From assembly GCF_003574295.1 (NCBI RefSeq), contig NZ_BHGK01000001.1, forward strand, positions 372,001-436,000: DNA of 64,000 nt, read 5' to 3'. Under the pieces are notes generated by a model. It was not told the DNA's origin and searched no databases. It worked only from the letters and a program-made list of their open reading frames with translations. Made by a program: the position numbers and the translations under genes. Of the stretch, positions 35,420-43,384 are shown in pieces. This DNA comes from Mediterraneibacter butyricigenes. Its GTDB lineage: Bacteria; Bacillota; Clostridia; Lachnospirales; Lachnospiraceae. The stretch's first letter is position 1. Each line of letters starts with the position of its first letter.

Positions 35420-36293
35420 TCTTTTTCACCTTCCTTTTCCGCTCACTTCCGATCACCAGAATCAGAAGGAACAGAACTGCCGTGATCAGCTTCATATCCT
35501 GCGGTTCAAAAAATTTCAATGCCGCTGCCACACACGCCTTATATAAAATGGAACCGATCAGTACCATTGTCGTTGCCTTCATAAAGGACAGATTTTTAAA
35601 TAAGCTGGTTCCGATGATTACACTGGCAAGTCCGATTACGATAGCACCGGTACCACTTGAAATTTCGAACACTCTCTGTTCCTGACAGAAAATGCAGCCC
35701 GCCAGAGATACCAGTCCGTTTGCCAGAGCCAGTCCCAGAATCTTTACATTTCCCTGATCTTTTGCAAGGGATGTAACCAGTACATCATTGTCTCCTACCG
35801 CTCTCAACAGGAAACCGGATTTTGTCTTCAGATACAGATCCAGCAAAACTTTACAGATCACCGCAATCACAAGGACAACTGCCAGCACCTTATAGGAAGC
35901 CGAACTCCCCTGAAACAGGCCATTCATTGCCGGATTGTCAAAGATGCTTTCTTCTCCGAAAATCGGCACGTTTGCCGTTCCTGCCAGTCGCAGGTTGATC
36001 GTCCAGAGTGCCGTCATCATAATGATACCGGATAACAGATCTCTTACCTTACATTTTACATGGATCAATCCGGTACAGATTCCAGCGATCACTCCGATCA
36101 GAAAGGATGCCGGGAGGGTCAGATAAGGATTTACACCTCTCGTAATCATTGTGGCGGTCAGGGCAGCCCCCAGCGGGAAGCTGCCATCCACCGTAAGATC
36201 CGGAAAATCCAGAATCTTATATGTGATATAAACACCCAGGGCCAGGATTCCATAAATCAGTCCCTGTTCTAAAATTGTTACATAAATCCCCAT
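35412..36293 (-). CDS. trpY: ABC transporter permease, predicted tryptophan uptake (TrpY)
   Basis: 293 residues, about eight hydrophobic segments, of the LivH/BPD_transp_2 permease type. Begins with LEQGLIYGILALGVYITYKI and DFPDLTVDGSFPLGAAL, as in the TrpY/YufP-like group paired with PF04392 binding proteins. It is 37 nt after trpX and overlaps trpZ. ATG at 36293 has GGAGG upstream. One permease gene is present, so the complex would be a homodimer. Confidence 0.82.
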   Translation of the reverse strand: MGIYVTILEQGLIYGILALGVYITYKILDFPDLTVDGSFPLGAALTATMITRGVNPYLTLPASFLIGVIAGICTGLIHVKCKVRDLLSGIIMMTALWTINLRLAGTANVPIFGEESIFDNPAMNGLFQGSSASYKVLAVVLVIAVICKVLLDLYLKTKSGFLLRAVGDNDVLVTSLAKDQGNVKILGLALANGLVSLAGCIFCQEQRVFEISSGTGAIVIGLASVIIGTSLFKNLSFMKATTMVLIGSILYKACVAAALKFFEPQDMKLITAVLFLLILVIGSERKRKVKKNA

Positions 36294-36330
36294 AATCTAT
36301 TGCCTCCGGTTCCTTCTTCTTTCTTATCTT

Positions 36331-37347
36331 TTATTTGGAAATGCTGTCGAAGCTTTCAACGGCATTGTCTGCCAGATCCTGCGGTACAGTGATTCCAAGA
36401 TTTTCAGCAACTGCTGTATTTACATAGAATCCAGGCTCTGTAATAGTTTCAAAATTCATTTCAGAAGCTTTCTTCTCACCCTTTAAGATCTGTGCTGCCA
36501 TCTTTCCTGTCTGTTTTCCAAGTGCGATGTAATCCAGTCCCTCTGCTGCTACACAACCGATCTTTACCTGCTCGATCTCACTTCCGAATACCGGAATATT
36601 CTTCTCGTTTGCTTTATCCAGAATCGTTGCCAGGGAATTTACAACGGTGTTGTCTGTCAGGTTGCTGATGCAGTCTACTTCGTCTAACAGTTCATCTGTT
36701 GCCAGTGAAATGTCTGCAGTCTGTGTCACACCTTTTTCTACGATGGTAAATCCATAATCCCCTGCCAGATCTTTATATTTTTCCAGGGCAGATACGGAAT
36801 TCACTTCGCTTGTGGTATACATGATACCGATCTTTGTTGCGTCCGGAAGCATCTCACGGATCATCTCAAGCTGTGCTTTGATCGGAAGCTCATCACTGGT
36901 TCCTGTTACATTTCCAACCGGTGTTCCATCTTCGTTTGCAAGCTTTGCTGCAATCGGATCTGTCACGGCTGTGTATACAACCGGAATGTCGGAGTTCATT
37001 GCGGAATTGTAAGCTGCCTGTGCACTCGGTGTTGCAATAGCACAGATCAGATCCACCTTATCAGATACAAATCCGTCACTGATCTGTTTTGTTGTTCCCT
37101 GATCGGCTGCTGCATTTTTCACATCCACTTTCAGGTTCTTTCCTTCCTCGATTCCTTCTTCTTTCAGTCCTTCTAAAAATCCCTCCCGGCAGTTATCCAG
37201 GGATCCGTGTTCTGCAAACTGGGAAATTCCTATCGTATAGGTCTTCTCTCCGTCTGATGCGGTATCTTCACTCTTGCTGCCTCCACATGCTGCAAGACTC
37301 ATTGTCATAACTACTCCCAATACAACTGCTAATACTCTCTTTTTCAT
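36331..37347 (-). CDS. trpX: ABC transporter substrate-binding lipoprotein, predicted tryptophan (TrpX)
   Basis: 338 residues from ATG at 37347. A lipoprotein signal ends LAAC with Cys21, followed by a Ser/Glu linker and a PF04392-type periplasmic-binding fold (TYTIGISQFAEHGSLDNCREG starts it). The better ribosome site AAAGGAG sits before MKKRVLA; an in-frame start 27 nt earlier has none. The gene directly follows a Trp T-box, which matches the TrpXYZ uptake systems predicted in Firmicutes from the same regulation. Confidence 0.85.
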   Translation of the reverse strand: MKKRVLAVVLGVVMTMSLAACGGSKSEDTASDGEKTYTIGISQFAEHGSLDNCREGFLEGLKEEGIEEGKNLKVDVKNAAADQGTTKQISDGFVSDKVDLICAIATPSAQAAYNSAMNSDIPVVYTAVTDPIAAKLANEDGTPVGNVTGTSDELPIKAQLEMIREMLPDATKIGIMYTTSEVNSVSALEKYKDLAGDYGFTIVEKGVTQTADISLATDELLDEVDCISNLTDNTVVNSLATILDKANEKNIPVFGSEIEQVKIGCVAAEGLDYIALGKQTGKMAAQILKGEKKASEMNFETITEPGFYVNTAVAENLGITVPQDLADNAVESFDSISK

Positions 37348-37456
37348 AATTTTGTCTCCTTTTTCTTTTTTCATAGTTTCCGCAAAAGCAAAGGAGCCGA
37401 TCTTTGAACATCAATGAATGTTACAATAGCAAGCTTAAACTTTGACTTGCCGCCAA

Positions 37457-37740
37457 TAAAAAAACCGTCTCAAGCAAATTGCTTGAGACGGTAATAAAAT
37501 CTTATTATCGCGGTACCACTCAAATTGACTAATGTCCACTTTCCTCACGTACTATCATACGCTCCTGATTGATAACGGGTTCGGTTCCCGGCAACGCCTA
37601 CTCTTTCGATCGATACGTCATTTCAGGCTGCCCTCGAAAGTCCATTCAGAATTGAAATCCATACAGCAATCCCACCACCTGCTGCTCTCTGTGATTTCTC
37701 TCAAAACCTACTCTTCTTTCTCATCGGTTTTTGCTTTTGA
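37457..37740 (-). ncRNA. T-box leader of trpXYZ, tryptophan specifier
   Basis: Read on the minus strand. Stem I carries GAAGAGTAGG, the AGAGAG bulge and GCAGGTGG. The specifier loop 3' side reads CTGAA-TGG-ACTTTCGAG, giving codon UGG (Trp) at 37642-37644. The T-box block AGTGGTACCGCG is at 37510-37521. A terminator follows at once. It should let trpXYZ be made when tRNA-Trp is uncharged. Confidence 0.93.
37458..37492 (-). terminator. T-box terminator of trpXYZ
   Basis: A 13-bp perfect stem (ACCGTCTCAAGCA pairing with TGCTTGAGACGGT region) with a small loop, then seven T on the minus strand. Confidence 0.92.
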
Positions 37741-37748
37741 TGTGTTTG

Positions 37749-37777
37749 ATTATATTCTTCCATTTTTCATTTGTCAA
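37749..37777 (-). promoter_or_regulatory. Promoter of trpXYZ leader
   Basis: On the minus strand TTGACA (37772-37777), 17-nt spacer, TATAAT (37749-37754). It overlaps the last codons of the upstream YolD-like gene. Confidence 0.85.
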
Positions 37778-38159
37778 GCATTATTTCCAGAATATTTTCC
37801 GATAAAATTTCCGTTCCATCCTCAAAAGTAAGAATTCCGGGCATTTCCCGTACTTTTTTCACCCGTCCCTCTTTTTCCAGATAGGCACCGCCTTCTTTCC
37901 TCAGATCCGGTTCAAAATACCTGATCTTCACAGAAACCTTTTCATGGCATTTCAGAAAAGCCCAGACTTCATCCAGCTTTTCCCGCTCATCCTCTGCCAG
38001 TTCTTTCTTTTTCTCTGTAGCCCTAGAAGCTTCCCGTATCGCCTCTTCATGTCCGGTCAGTGCTGCAAAAGGTGCAAACTGAGCCGCCCGGTCTTCTCTG
38101 GACATGGGTGGATGTATCGGAGATTTCGGTGCTGTCATATGAATCAGTTCTTCTCTCAT
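37767..38159 (-). CDS. YolD-like protein, partner of Y-family polymerase
   Basis: 130 residues. The N-terminal MSREDRAAQFAPFAALTGHEEA motif (about residues 19-40) marks the YolD-like group seen next to Y-family polymerases in Firmicutes. The C-terminal part LTFEDGTEILSENILEI is a small beta domain. Its role is unknown; the steady link suggests it assists the polymerase or limits its use. ATG at 38159 has AAAGGAGG upstream. It lies 132 nt after the polymerase gene and should share its SOS promoter. Confidence 0.82.
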   Translation of the reverse strand: MREELIHMTAPKSPIHPPMSREDRAAQFAPFAALTGHEEAIREASRATEKKKELAEDEREKLDEVWAFLKCHEKVSVKIRYFEPDLRKEGGAYLEKEGRVKKVREMPGILTFEDGTEILSENILEIMLDK

Positions 38160-38214
38160 TTCTGTCCTCCTTTCATTTGCACTGCTCTTCCCCTCACCTT
38201 CCCTGCTGTTTGCC

Positions 38215-38315
38215 TGCGTCCGGTGTTCTTGGATCTGTCATCTTTGTTTTTCCTTCGCCCGATATCCTCTGATCTGTCATCTTCATTTTCCCTACGCCCG
38301 ATGTCCTCCGATCTG
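38215..38315 (-). repeat. 39-bp tandem repeat across polymerase stop codon
   Basis: Three units, at 38277-38315, 38238-38276 and a diverged partial one at about 38215-38237. Units begin CAGATC and keep the frame of the polymerase: QIGGHRA-stop in unit 1, QIRGYRAKEKQR-stop in unit 2, QIQEHRTQ in unit 3. The polymerase now stops inside unit 1. Confidence 0.8.
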
Positions 38316-39812
38316 CTGATTCCGATCCCGCATGGTGGCTCCCTCCTGATAATTGGTTCCCTTCAAAATCGCATTTTTCCCATAACGCTTCTTGATGACA
38401 AGCGTTGCCTCCTGCAGTCGTTTTTCTTTTTCACGCTGAATCTTTTCCTGCTCTTTCTGCTGTTCCAGTTCCTGATAGTCTGTAAAAAGATCCAGCTGTT
38501 CAAACTGATCCTGCTCGTCTTTTTCCAGAGCCTGCTCCGTCTGAAGACGTTCTGCGGATAAGGTAACTCTGCGAACTAGGAGTGCCGGATCCACGATCCG
38601 ATCATACAGTTCCAACATCTTTTCCATCATCTCTCTTCCAGAAGACGTATATCCGTCCATGCGCACCGTTCCATGGGCATGCTTCGGAATCAGACGGCCG
38701 TAACGATCCCTCTTCACCTCTCCGCGATATCGTTTGCCGGAAGTACCCTGCAGATTCTGAATATCATATCCTACCGTCAGAACCATCCGGTCTGTCATCA
38801 GATGTTTTTCTACCAGATCCAAAGACAAGGTCTCTGTCATCTCCCGCACGACAATCCTTGCATCTTTGGCAGAATAAGGACAGGAAAGCACCTGTCCTGC
38901 GCCCATGCTTTCAGATACCGGCTGATAGGATTTAATGTCAGCCATGGTACAGGGTTCGATCCCCCATGCGTGATCGATCAGCAGTTCGGCATTGATCCCA
39001 AACAACCGATAAAGCAACTCCATATCGCAACCGGGACGAAACCGTTCCACTGAACAGGCCGCCACATCCCCCATTGTGTAGATTCCATACTGTTCCAGCT
39101 TTTTGGCATAGCCATGTCCCACCCGCCAGAAATCCGTGATCGGCTGATGATCCCAGAGTTCTCTGCGGTAAGAAATCTCATCCAGTTCTGCGATCCGCAC
39201 ACTGTCACGGTTGGGCGTTACATGTTTTGCCTTGATATCCATAGCGACTTTCGCCAGATAAAGATTGGCTCCGATTCCCGCTGTAGCCGTGATCCCGGTC
39301 TTCTCATACACTTCCCGGATCATCTCCGATGCCAGCTCGTTTGCACTCATCTGATACGTCCCCAGATAATCGGTCACATCCAGCATCACTTCGTCAATCG
39401 AGTAGACATGACAGTCTTCCGGCGCCACATACTTCATGTAGATCTCATAGATTCTGGTACTGTATTCCAGGTACAGCGCCATTCTCGGAACCGCCACCAG
39501 ATAATCCATCTCAAGCTGCGGATTGGTTTCCAATTCACTTTTTCTGACAGAACTGCCCTGAAACCGCCGCTCCCTGCAGGCACATCTTCGCTTTCCGTTC
39601 AGATCCCTCACCTTCTGTACCACTTCAAACAGTCTGGGCCTCCCGGGAACTCCGTAACTTTTCAGTGCCGGAGATACCGCAAGACAGATTGTCTTCTCTG
39701 TCCTGCTTTTATCTGCAACCACCAGATTCACATCCAGCGGATCCAGTCCCCGCTCCACACATTCCACCGAAGCATAAAACGATTTCAAATCGATGGCCAG
39801 ATAAGTTCTCAT
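38292..39812 (-). CDS. Y-family DNA polymerase (UmuC/UvrX-like), SOS-controlled
   Basis: 506 residues. Y-family polymerases copy past DNA damage. Motifs: AIDLKSFYASVECVERG (palm Asp8), YSIDEVMLDVT with the catalytic Asp-Glu (about 137), TATAGIGANLYLAKVA, and a little-finger region. A beta-clamp binding motif QLDLF sits at residues 439-443. The C-terminal 55 residues are Gln/Glu/Lys-rich. ATG at 39812 has AAAGGAGA upstream. A LexA box lies in its promoter, and a YolD-like gene follows. This group (UvrX/YqjW type) is distinct from housekeeping DinB. Confidence 0.92.
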   Translation of the reverse strand: MRTYLAIDLKSFYASVECVERGLDPLDVNLVVADKSRTEKTICLAVSPALKSYGVPGRPRLFEVVQKVRDLNGKRRCACRERRFQGSSVRKSELETNPQLEMDYLVAVPRMALYLEYSTRIYEIYMKYVAPEDCHVYSIDEVMLDVTDYLGTYQMSANELASEMIREVYEKTGITATAGIGANLYLAKVAMDIKAKHVTPNRDSVRIAELDEISYRRELWDHQPITDFWRVGHGYAKKLEQYGIYTMGDVAACSVERFRPGCDMELLYRLFGINAELLIDHAWGIEPCTMADIKSYQPVSESMGAGQVLSCPYSAKDARIVVREMTETLSLDLVEKHLMTDRMVLTVGYDIQNLQGTSGKRYRGEVKRDRYGRLIPKHAHGTVRMDGYTSSGREMMEKMLELYDRIVDPALLVRRVTLSAERLQTEQALEKDEQDQFEQLDLFTDYQELEQQKEQEKIQREKEKRLQEATLVIKKRYGKNAILKGTNYQEGATMRDRNQQIGGHRA

Positions 39813-39947
39813 GGCGTCTCCTTTCCTCTTGCATTATCTGCTTTCTCTGTTTCGTCCCCTGTTTTTCACAGTTACTTTTACCCTTGTATTGCATGGTTTT
39901 CTTCGTTCCAATACTCTCTTCATCAGCCTTCCATTCTCTTACATTCC

Positions 39948-39976
39948 ATTTTATCAGAACATTTGTTCGTTTTCAA
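39948..39976 (-). promoter_or_regulatory. Promoter of Y-family polymerase operon
   Basis: On the minus strand TTGAAA (39971-39976), 17-nt spacer, TAAAAT (39948-39953). The spacer holds the LexA box. The transcript would have a leader of about 130 nt with no other feature I can assign. Confidence 0.8.
39957..39968. promoter_or_regulatory. LexA (SOS) box
   Basis: Perfect Gram-positive SOS box GAAC-ATTT-GTTC (reads the same way on both strands), flanked by A and G on the plus strand. It lies between the -35 and -10 elements, so bound LexA would block RNA polymerase. Confidence 0.92.
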
Positions 39977-40040
39977 GTTTATTCGAGATTACAGGACAAA
40001 AATCCACTTACATTCCGTTTTAAATTACTACAAAATACTC

Positions 40041-40100
40041 CTCCCGCAAAAGTTTTGCATCCGTTGCAATCTTTTGCGGAAGAAATTCTCTTTAACTCAT
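40041..40100. repeat. Dispersed palindromic repeat, copy D
   Basis: CTCCCGCAAAAG (40041-40052) faces CTTTTGCGGAAG (40071-40082), with GTTGCA-like interior, then TTTAACTCAT as seen beside copies B and E. It lies between aspS (upstream) and the polymerase promoter. Confidence 0.7.
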
Positions 40101-40123
40101 TTCTTTCACAGAAGAATTTCGAG

Positions 40124-40162
40124 CAAAAAATAAGCAGACCATCCACTCGACAATCTGCTTAT
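40124..40162 (-). terminator. Intrinsic terminator after aspS
   Basis: On the minus strand ATAAGCAGA (40154-40162) pairs with TCTGCTTAT (40130-40138), followed by six T. Confidence 0.82.
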
Positions 40163-40210
40163 CCTTCGTTTTATCTTTTGCTGTTTCTATTTTTCCCGGT
40201 TTTCCATCTT

Positions 40211-42004
40211 TTATTTTTCTTCTTCGGCTACGGTTTCCAGTCCCAGCTCGTCCAACTGTTTCTTGTCTGCCGGAGTCGGTGCTTCAGTCATCAGACAGGA
40301 TGCATCTTTTACCTTCGGGAATGCGATCACGTCGCGGATGCTGTCCTGTTTTGCCATCAGCATCACCAGACGATCCAAGCCGTAAGCCAGCCCTGCGTGT
40401 GGCGGTACTCCGTATTTGAATGCATCCAGAAGAAATCCGAACTGCTCATAAGCCTTCTCTTTGGTAAATCCAAGTACCTCGAACATCTTTTCCTGAATGT
40501 CATCCTGGAAGATTCGTACACTTCCTCCACCGATCTCGTTTCCGTTCAACACGATATCATATGCTTTTGCACGAACTTTTCCCGGTTCGCTGTCGATAAA
40601 TTTCAGATCTTCTTCCATCGGCATGGTAAACGGATGATGCATTGCTACATAACGGTTCTGCTCGTCACTCCACTCTAACAACGGGAATTCTGTGATCCAT
40701 ACAAAACGATATTCATTCTTATCCAACAGTTCCAACTGTTTTGCCAGTTCTACACGCAGTGCGCCCAGAGAATCCCAGACCACTTTATTTTTATCAGCCG
40801 CAAAGAGCAGCAAATCTCCTGCTTCTCCACCCATTGCTTTTACCAGTGCATCCATCTGCTCCTCTGTCATGAATTTTGCAAAAGAAGATTTTACGCTTCC
40901 ATCTTCCTGAAGCGCGATATAAGCCAGTCCCTTTGCGCCATAATCTTTCACAAAAGCTGTCAGCTTGTCGATTTTCTTTCTCGGCATGGAACCCTGGCCT
41001 TTGGCGTTGATACCACGAACGCTTCCGCCTTGTTCAATGGCTCCTGTAAATACGCCGAAGCCACAGTCTTTTACCACTTCAGTCACATCGGTCAGCTCCA
41101 TTCCAAAACGCAGATCCGGCTTATCGGAACCAAAACGATCCATGGCTTCCTGCCAAGTCATTCTCTGGATCGGAAGCTTCACATCTACATCCAGAACTTC
41201 TTTAAACAGTTTTGCAAGATATCGTTCATTGACTTCGATCACATCATCCACATCAACGAAAGACAGCTCCATATCAATCTGTGTGAATTCCGGCTGACGA
41301 TCTGCACGAAGGTCTTCATCACGGAAACATCTTGCGATCTGGATATAACGATCCATACCGGAACACATCAGAAGCTGCTTATAAAGCTGCGGTGACTGCG
41401 GAAGTCCATAGAAACTTCCCGGATGGATACGGCTTGGCACCAGATAATCTCTGGCACCTTCCGGTGTGGTCTTTCCAAGCATCGGAGTCTCAATCTCCAG
41501 GAATCCTTCTTCGGTAAAGAACTGACGGGTCAGTGTCATGACACGGCTCTTCATTCTTAAGTTTCTCTGCAGATCCGGTCTTCTCAGATCCAGATAACGG
41601 TATTTTAATCTGAGCTCCTCTTTCGTCTTGGAATTTTCCTCAATCTGGAACGGAGGCGTCTCAGACTCTGATAAAATCCGCAGTTCCGACGGAATAATCT
41701 CAATCTCGCCGGTTGCGATCTTGTCGTTGACCGCTCCGGAACGTTTTGCCACTTCTCCTACAAATGCAACTACATATTCTGAACGAAGAGAGGCTGCCTT
41801 CTCCAGAACTGCCGGATCTGTCTTTCCCTCTTCACATACGACCTGAATGATCCCGGAACGGTCTCTTACATCTACGAAGACCAGTCCGCCTTTATTACGA
41901 TTTTTCTGAACCCATCCCATAATGGTGACGGTCTCTCCCACATTGGCTGCGGAGAGTTCCCCACATCTGTGGGTTCTCTTTAATCCCTGCATTGATTCTG
42001 CCAT
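40211..42004 (-). CDS. aspS: Aspartyl-tRNA synthetase
   Basis: 597 residues, the bacterial class IIb form. It charges tRNA-Asp, and in bacteria with the amidotransferase route can also serve Asn. N-terminal OB fold (1-105; MGWVQKNRNKGGLVFVDVRDRSG), class II motif 2 in RCFRDEDLRADRQPEFTQ, bacterial GAD insert (about 280-420) and motif 3 GLAYGLDRLVMLM. ATG at 42004 has AAAGGAG upstream. Last gene of the long relA-hisS group, ended by a terminator. Confidence 0.97.
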   Translation of the reverse strand: MAESMQGLKRTHRCGELSAANVGETVTIMGWVQKNRNKGGLVFVDVRDRSGIIQVVCEEGKTDPAVLEKAASLRSEYVVAFVGEVAKRSGAVNDKIATGEIEIIPSELRILSESETPPFQIEENSKTKEELRLKYRYLDLRRPDLQRNLRMKSRVMTLTRQFFTEEGFLEIETPMLGKTTPEGARDYLVPSRIHPGSFYGLPQSPQLYKQLLMCSGMDRYIQIARCFRDEDLRADRQPEFTQIDMELSFVDVDDVIEVNERYLAKLFKEVLDVDVKLPIQRMTWQEAMDRFGSDKPDLRFGMELTDVTEVVKDCGFGVFTGAIEQGGSVRGINAKGQGSMPRKKIDKLTAFVKDYGAKGLAYIALQEDGSVKSSFAKFMTEEQMDALVKAMGGEAGDLLLFAADKNKVVWDSLGALRVELAKQLELLDKNEYRFVWITEFPLLEWSDEQNRYVAMHHPFTMPMEEDLKFIDSEPGKVRAKAYDIVLNGNEIGGGSVRIFQDDIQEKMFEVLGFTKEKAYEQFGFLLDAFKYGVPPHAGLAYGLDRLVMLMAKQDSIRDVIAFPKVKDASCLMTEAPTPADKKQLDELGLETVAEEEK

Positions 42005-42133
42005 GTTCTTTCTCCTTTTCCTTCTATGTCTGTCTTTCTTTTATTTTTTCTTTTCAATTTCTGTAGCCGATCTATTCCAATTCACCCAAATTCAGATATT
42101 CTGCTGTATTGCAGCTTCCATCATGGTCATTTC

Positions 42134-43384
42134 TCAGTCCCGGAAACACTCCACGATATCCGTATATCCCTGCTCTGCGAGCTGCTCCTTCTGGAATTTC
42201 TTGTTCTTCTTCATATTGACGATCAGCACCTGAAGTCCGTTCTTCCGGTCTTCTTTTGCCTGAGCCAGTACCTTCAGAACCCCTTCCTGCGGCATCTTCT
42301 TCTCGATCAGATAAGCTCTCTTTTCTTTGCGACTCGGAATCTCATATCCACGCTCTAACAACAGCATAACGATTCGCTCAAATCCGATGGAAAATCCAAC
42401 TGCCGGAGTATCCTGTCCGGTAAATTTACCGATCATCTTGTCATAACGTCCGCCACCGCCGACACTTCCGCCAAACTCATCCATGGAAATCTCAAAAATT
42501 GTTCCGGTATAATAGGACATTCCACGTACCAGAGTCGGATCGAACTGTACGGTAAAGTCCGCTTCTTTCACTGCATCCACGCTGGTCATGATCTGCTCCA
42601 GGCCTTCCGCTGTTTCTGCTGCCAGAAAGTCTCCCAGAGTCTCTTTCAGATAATGGATTCCCGTAATATCATTAGTCACTTCACGGAATAATCCCAGATA
42701 TTTTTCGATGGATTCTTTCGGATAACCGGATTCTTCCATCTCTTTTTCTACACCATCCAGACCGATCTTGTCCATCTTATCCAGCGTAATAAAGACTGCA
42801 TCGTAATCCTCTTCTGCAAATCCGCTGTACGCTGCCATGGCTTTTAAGATCTGTCTGTCGTTGATCCGGATCGTAAAACCTTTAAAGTCCAGTTTTCCAA
42901 GCAGGGTGCTGGTTGCCTGGATCAGCTCAATCTCTGCCAGATTGGAAGATTCTCCCAGAATGTCGATATCACACTGCATGAACTGACGAAACCGTCCTCT
43001 CTGCGGTCTGTCGGCTCTCCATACATTTCCCATCTGTAACGCCTTAAACGGAGACGGCAGCTCATTGGAATGGTTGGAATAATATCTGGAAAGCGGAACT
43101 GTCAGGTCATAACGAAGACCTCCGTCCACCAGATCACTTTCTTCTTTTGCCGTATCAATCTTTAATTTTTCTCCACGTTTTAAAATCTTAAAGATCAGTT
43201 TTTCATTGTCTCCCCCCTGCTTGCTGCACAGATTCTCGATATGCTCCACACAGGGAGTCTCAATGGAAGTAAATCCAAAATCACGATAGGTATCTTTGAT
43301 CAGTGCAATCACATAATCGCGAACTTCCATTTCCTTCGGCATCATATCTTTCATACCGGTTACCGGTTTCTTCTTCAGCGCCAT
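42134..43384 (-). CDS. hisS: Histidyl-tRNA synthetase
   Basis: 416 residues from ATG at 43384. Class II synthetase with motif 1 region, motif 2 GNVWRADRPQRGRFRQFMQCDID, His-specific motif GMSYYTGTIFEI and GGGGRYDKMIGKF, and a C-terminal anticodon-binding domain (about 325-416). AGGAAGAG lies 9 nt upstream; a GTG six nt earlier is too close to it. It overlaps hemZ by 10 nt, so the two are coupled. No T-box is seen, fitting its internal place in the operon. Confidence 0.95.
   Translation of the reverse strand: MALKKKPVTGMKDMMPKEMEVRDYVIALIKDTYRDFGFTSIETPCVEHIENLCSKQGGDNEKLIFKILKRGEKLKIDTAKEESDLVDGGLRYDLTVPLSRYYSNHSNELPSPFKALQMGNVWRADRPQRGRFRQFMQCDIDILGESSNLAEIELIQATSTLLGKLDFKGFTIRINDRQILKAMAAYSGFAEEDYDAVFITLDKMDKIGLDGVEKEMEESGYPKESIEKYLGLFREVTNDITGIHYLKETLGDFLAAETAEGLEQIMTSVDAVKEADFTVQFDPTLVRGMSYYTGTIFEISMDEFGGSVGGGGRYDKMIGKFTGQDTPAVGFSIGFERIVMLLLERGYEIPSRKEKRAYLIEKKMPQEGVLKVLAQAKEDRKNGLQVLIVNMKKNKKFQKEQLAEQGYTDIVECFRD

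Noticed and set aside
37380-37400. CCGCAAAAGC upstream of trpX as a seventh repeat copy
   Set aside because: Only about 10 nt match; no partner arm or interior blocks are present.
39709-39894. 61-codon minus-strand frame starting in the leader of the SOS polymerase gene and overlapping it
   Set aside because: No convincing ribosome site and a Lys/Gln-rich, then Gly/Cys-rich sequence unlike a real protein.
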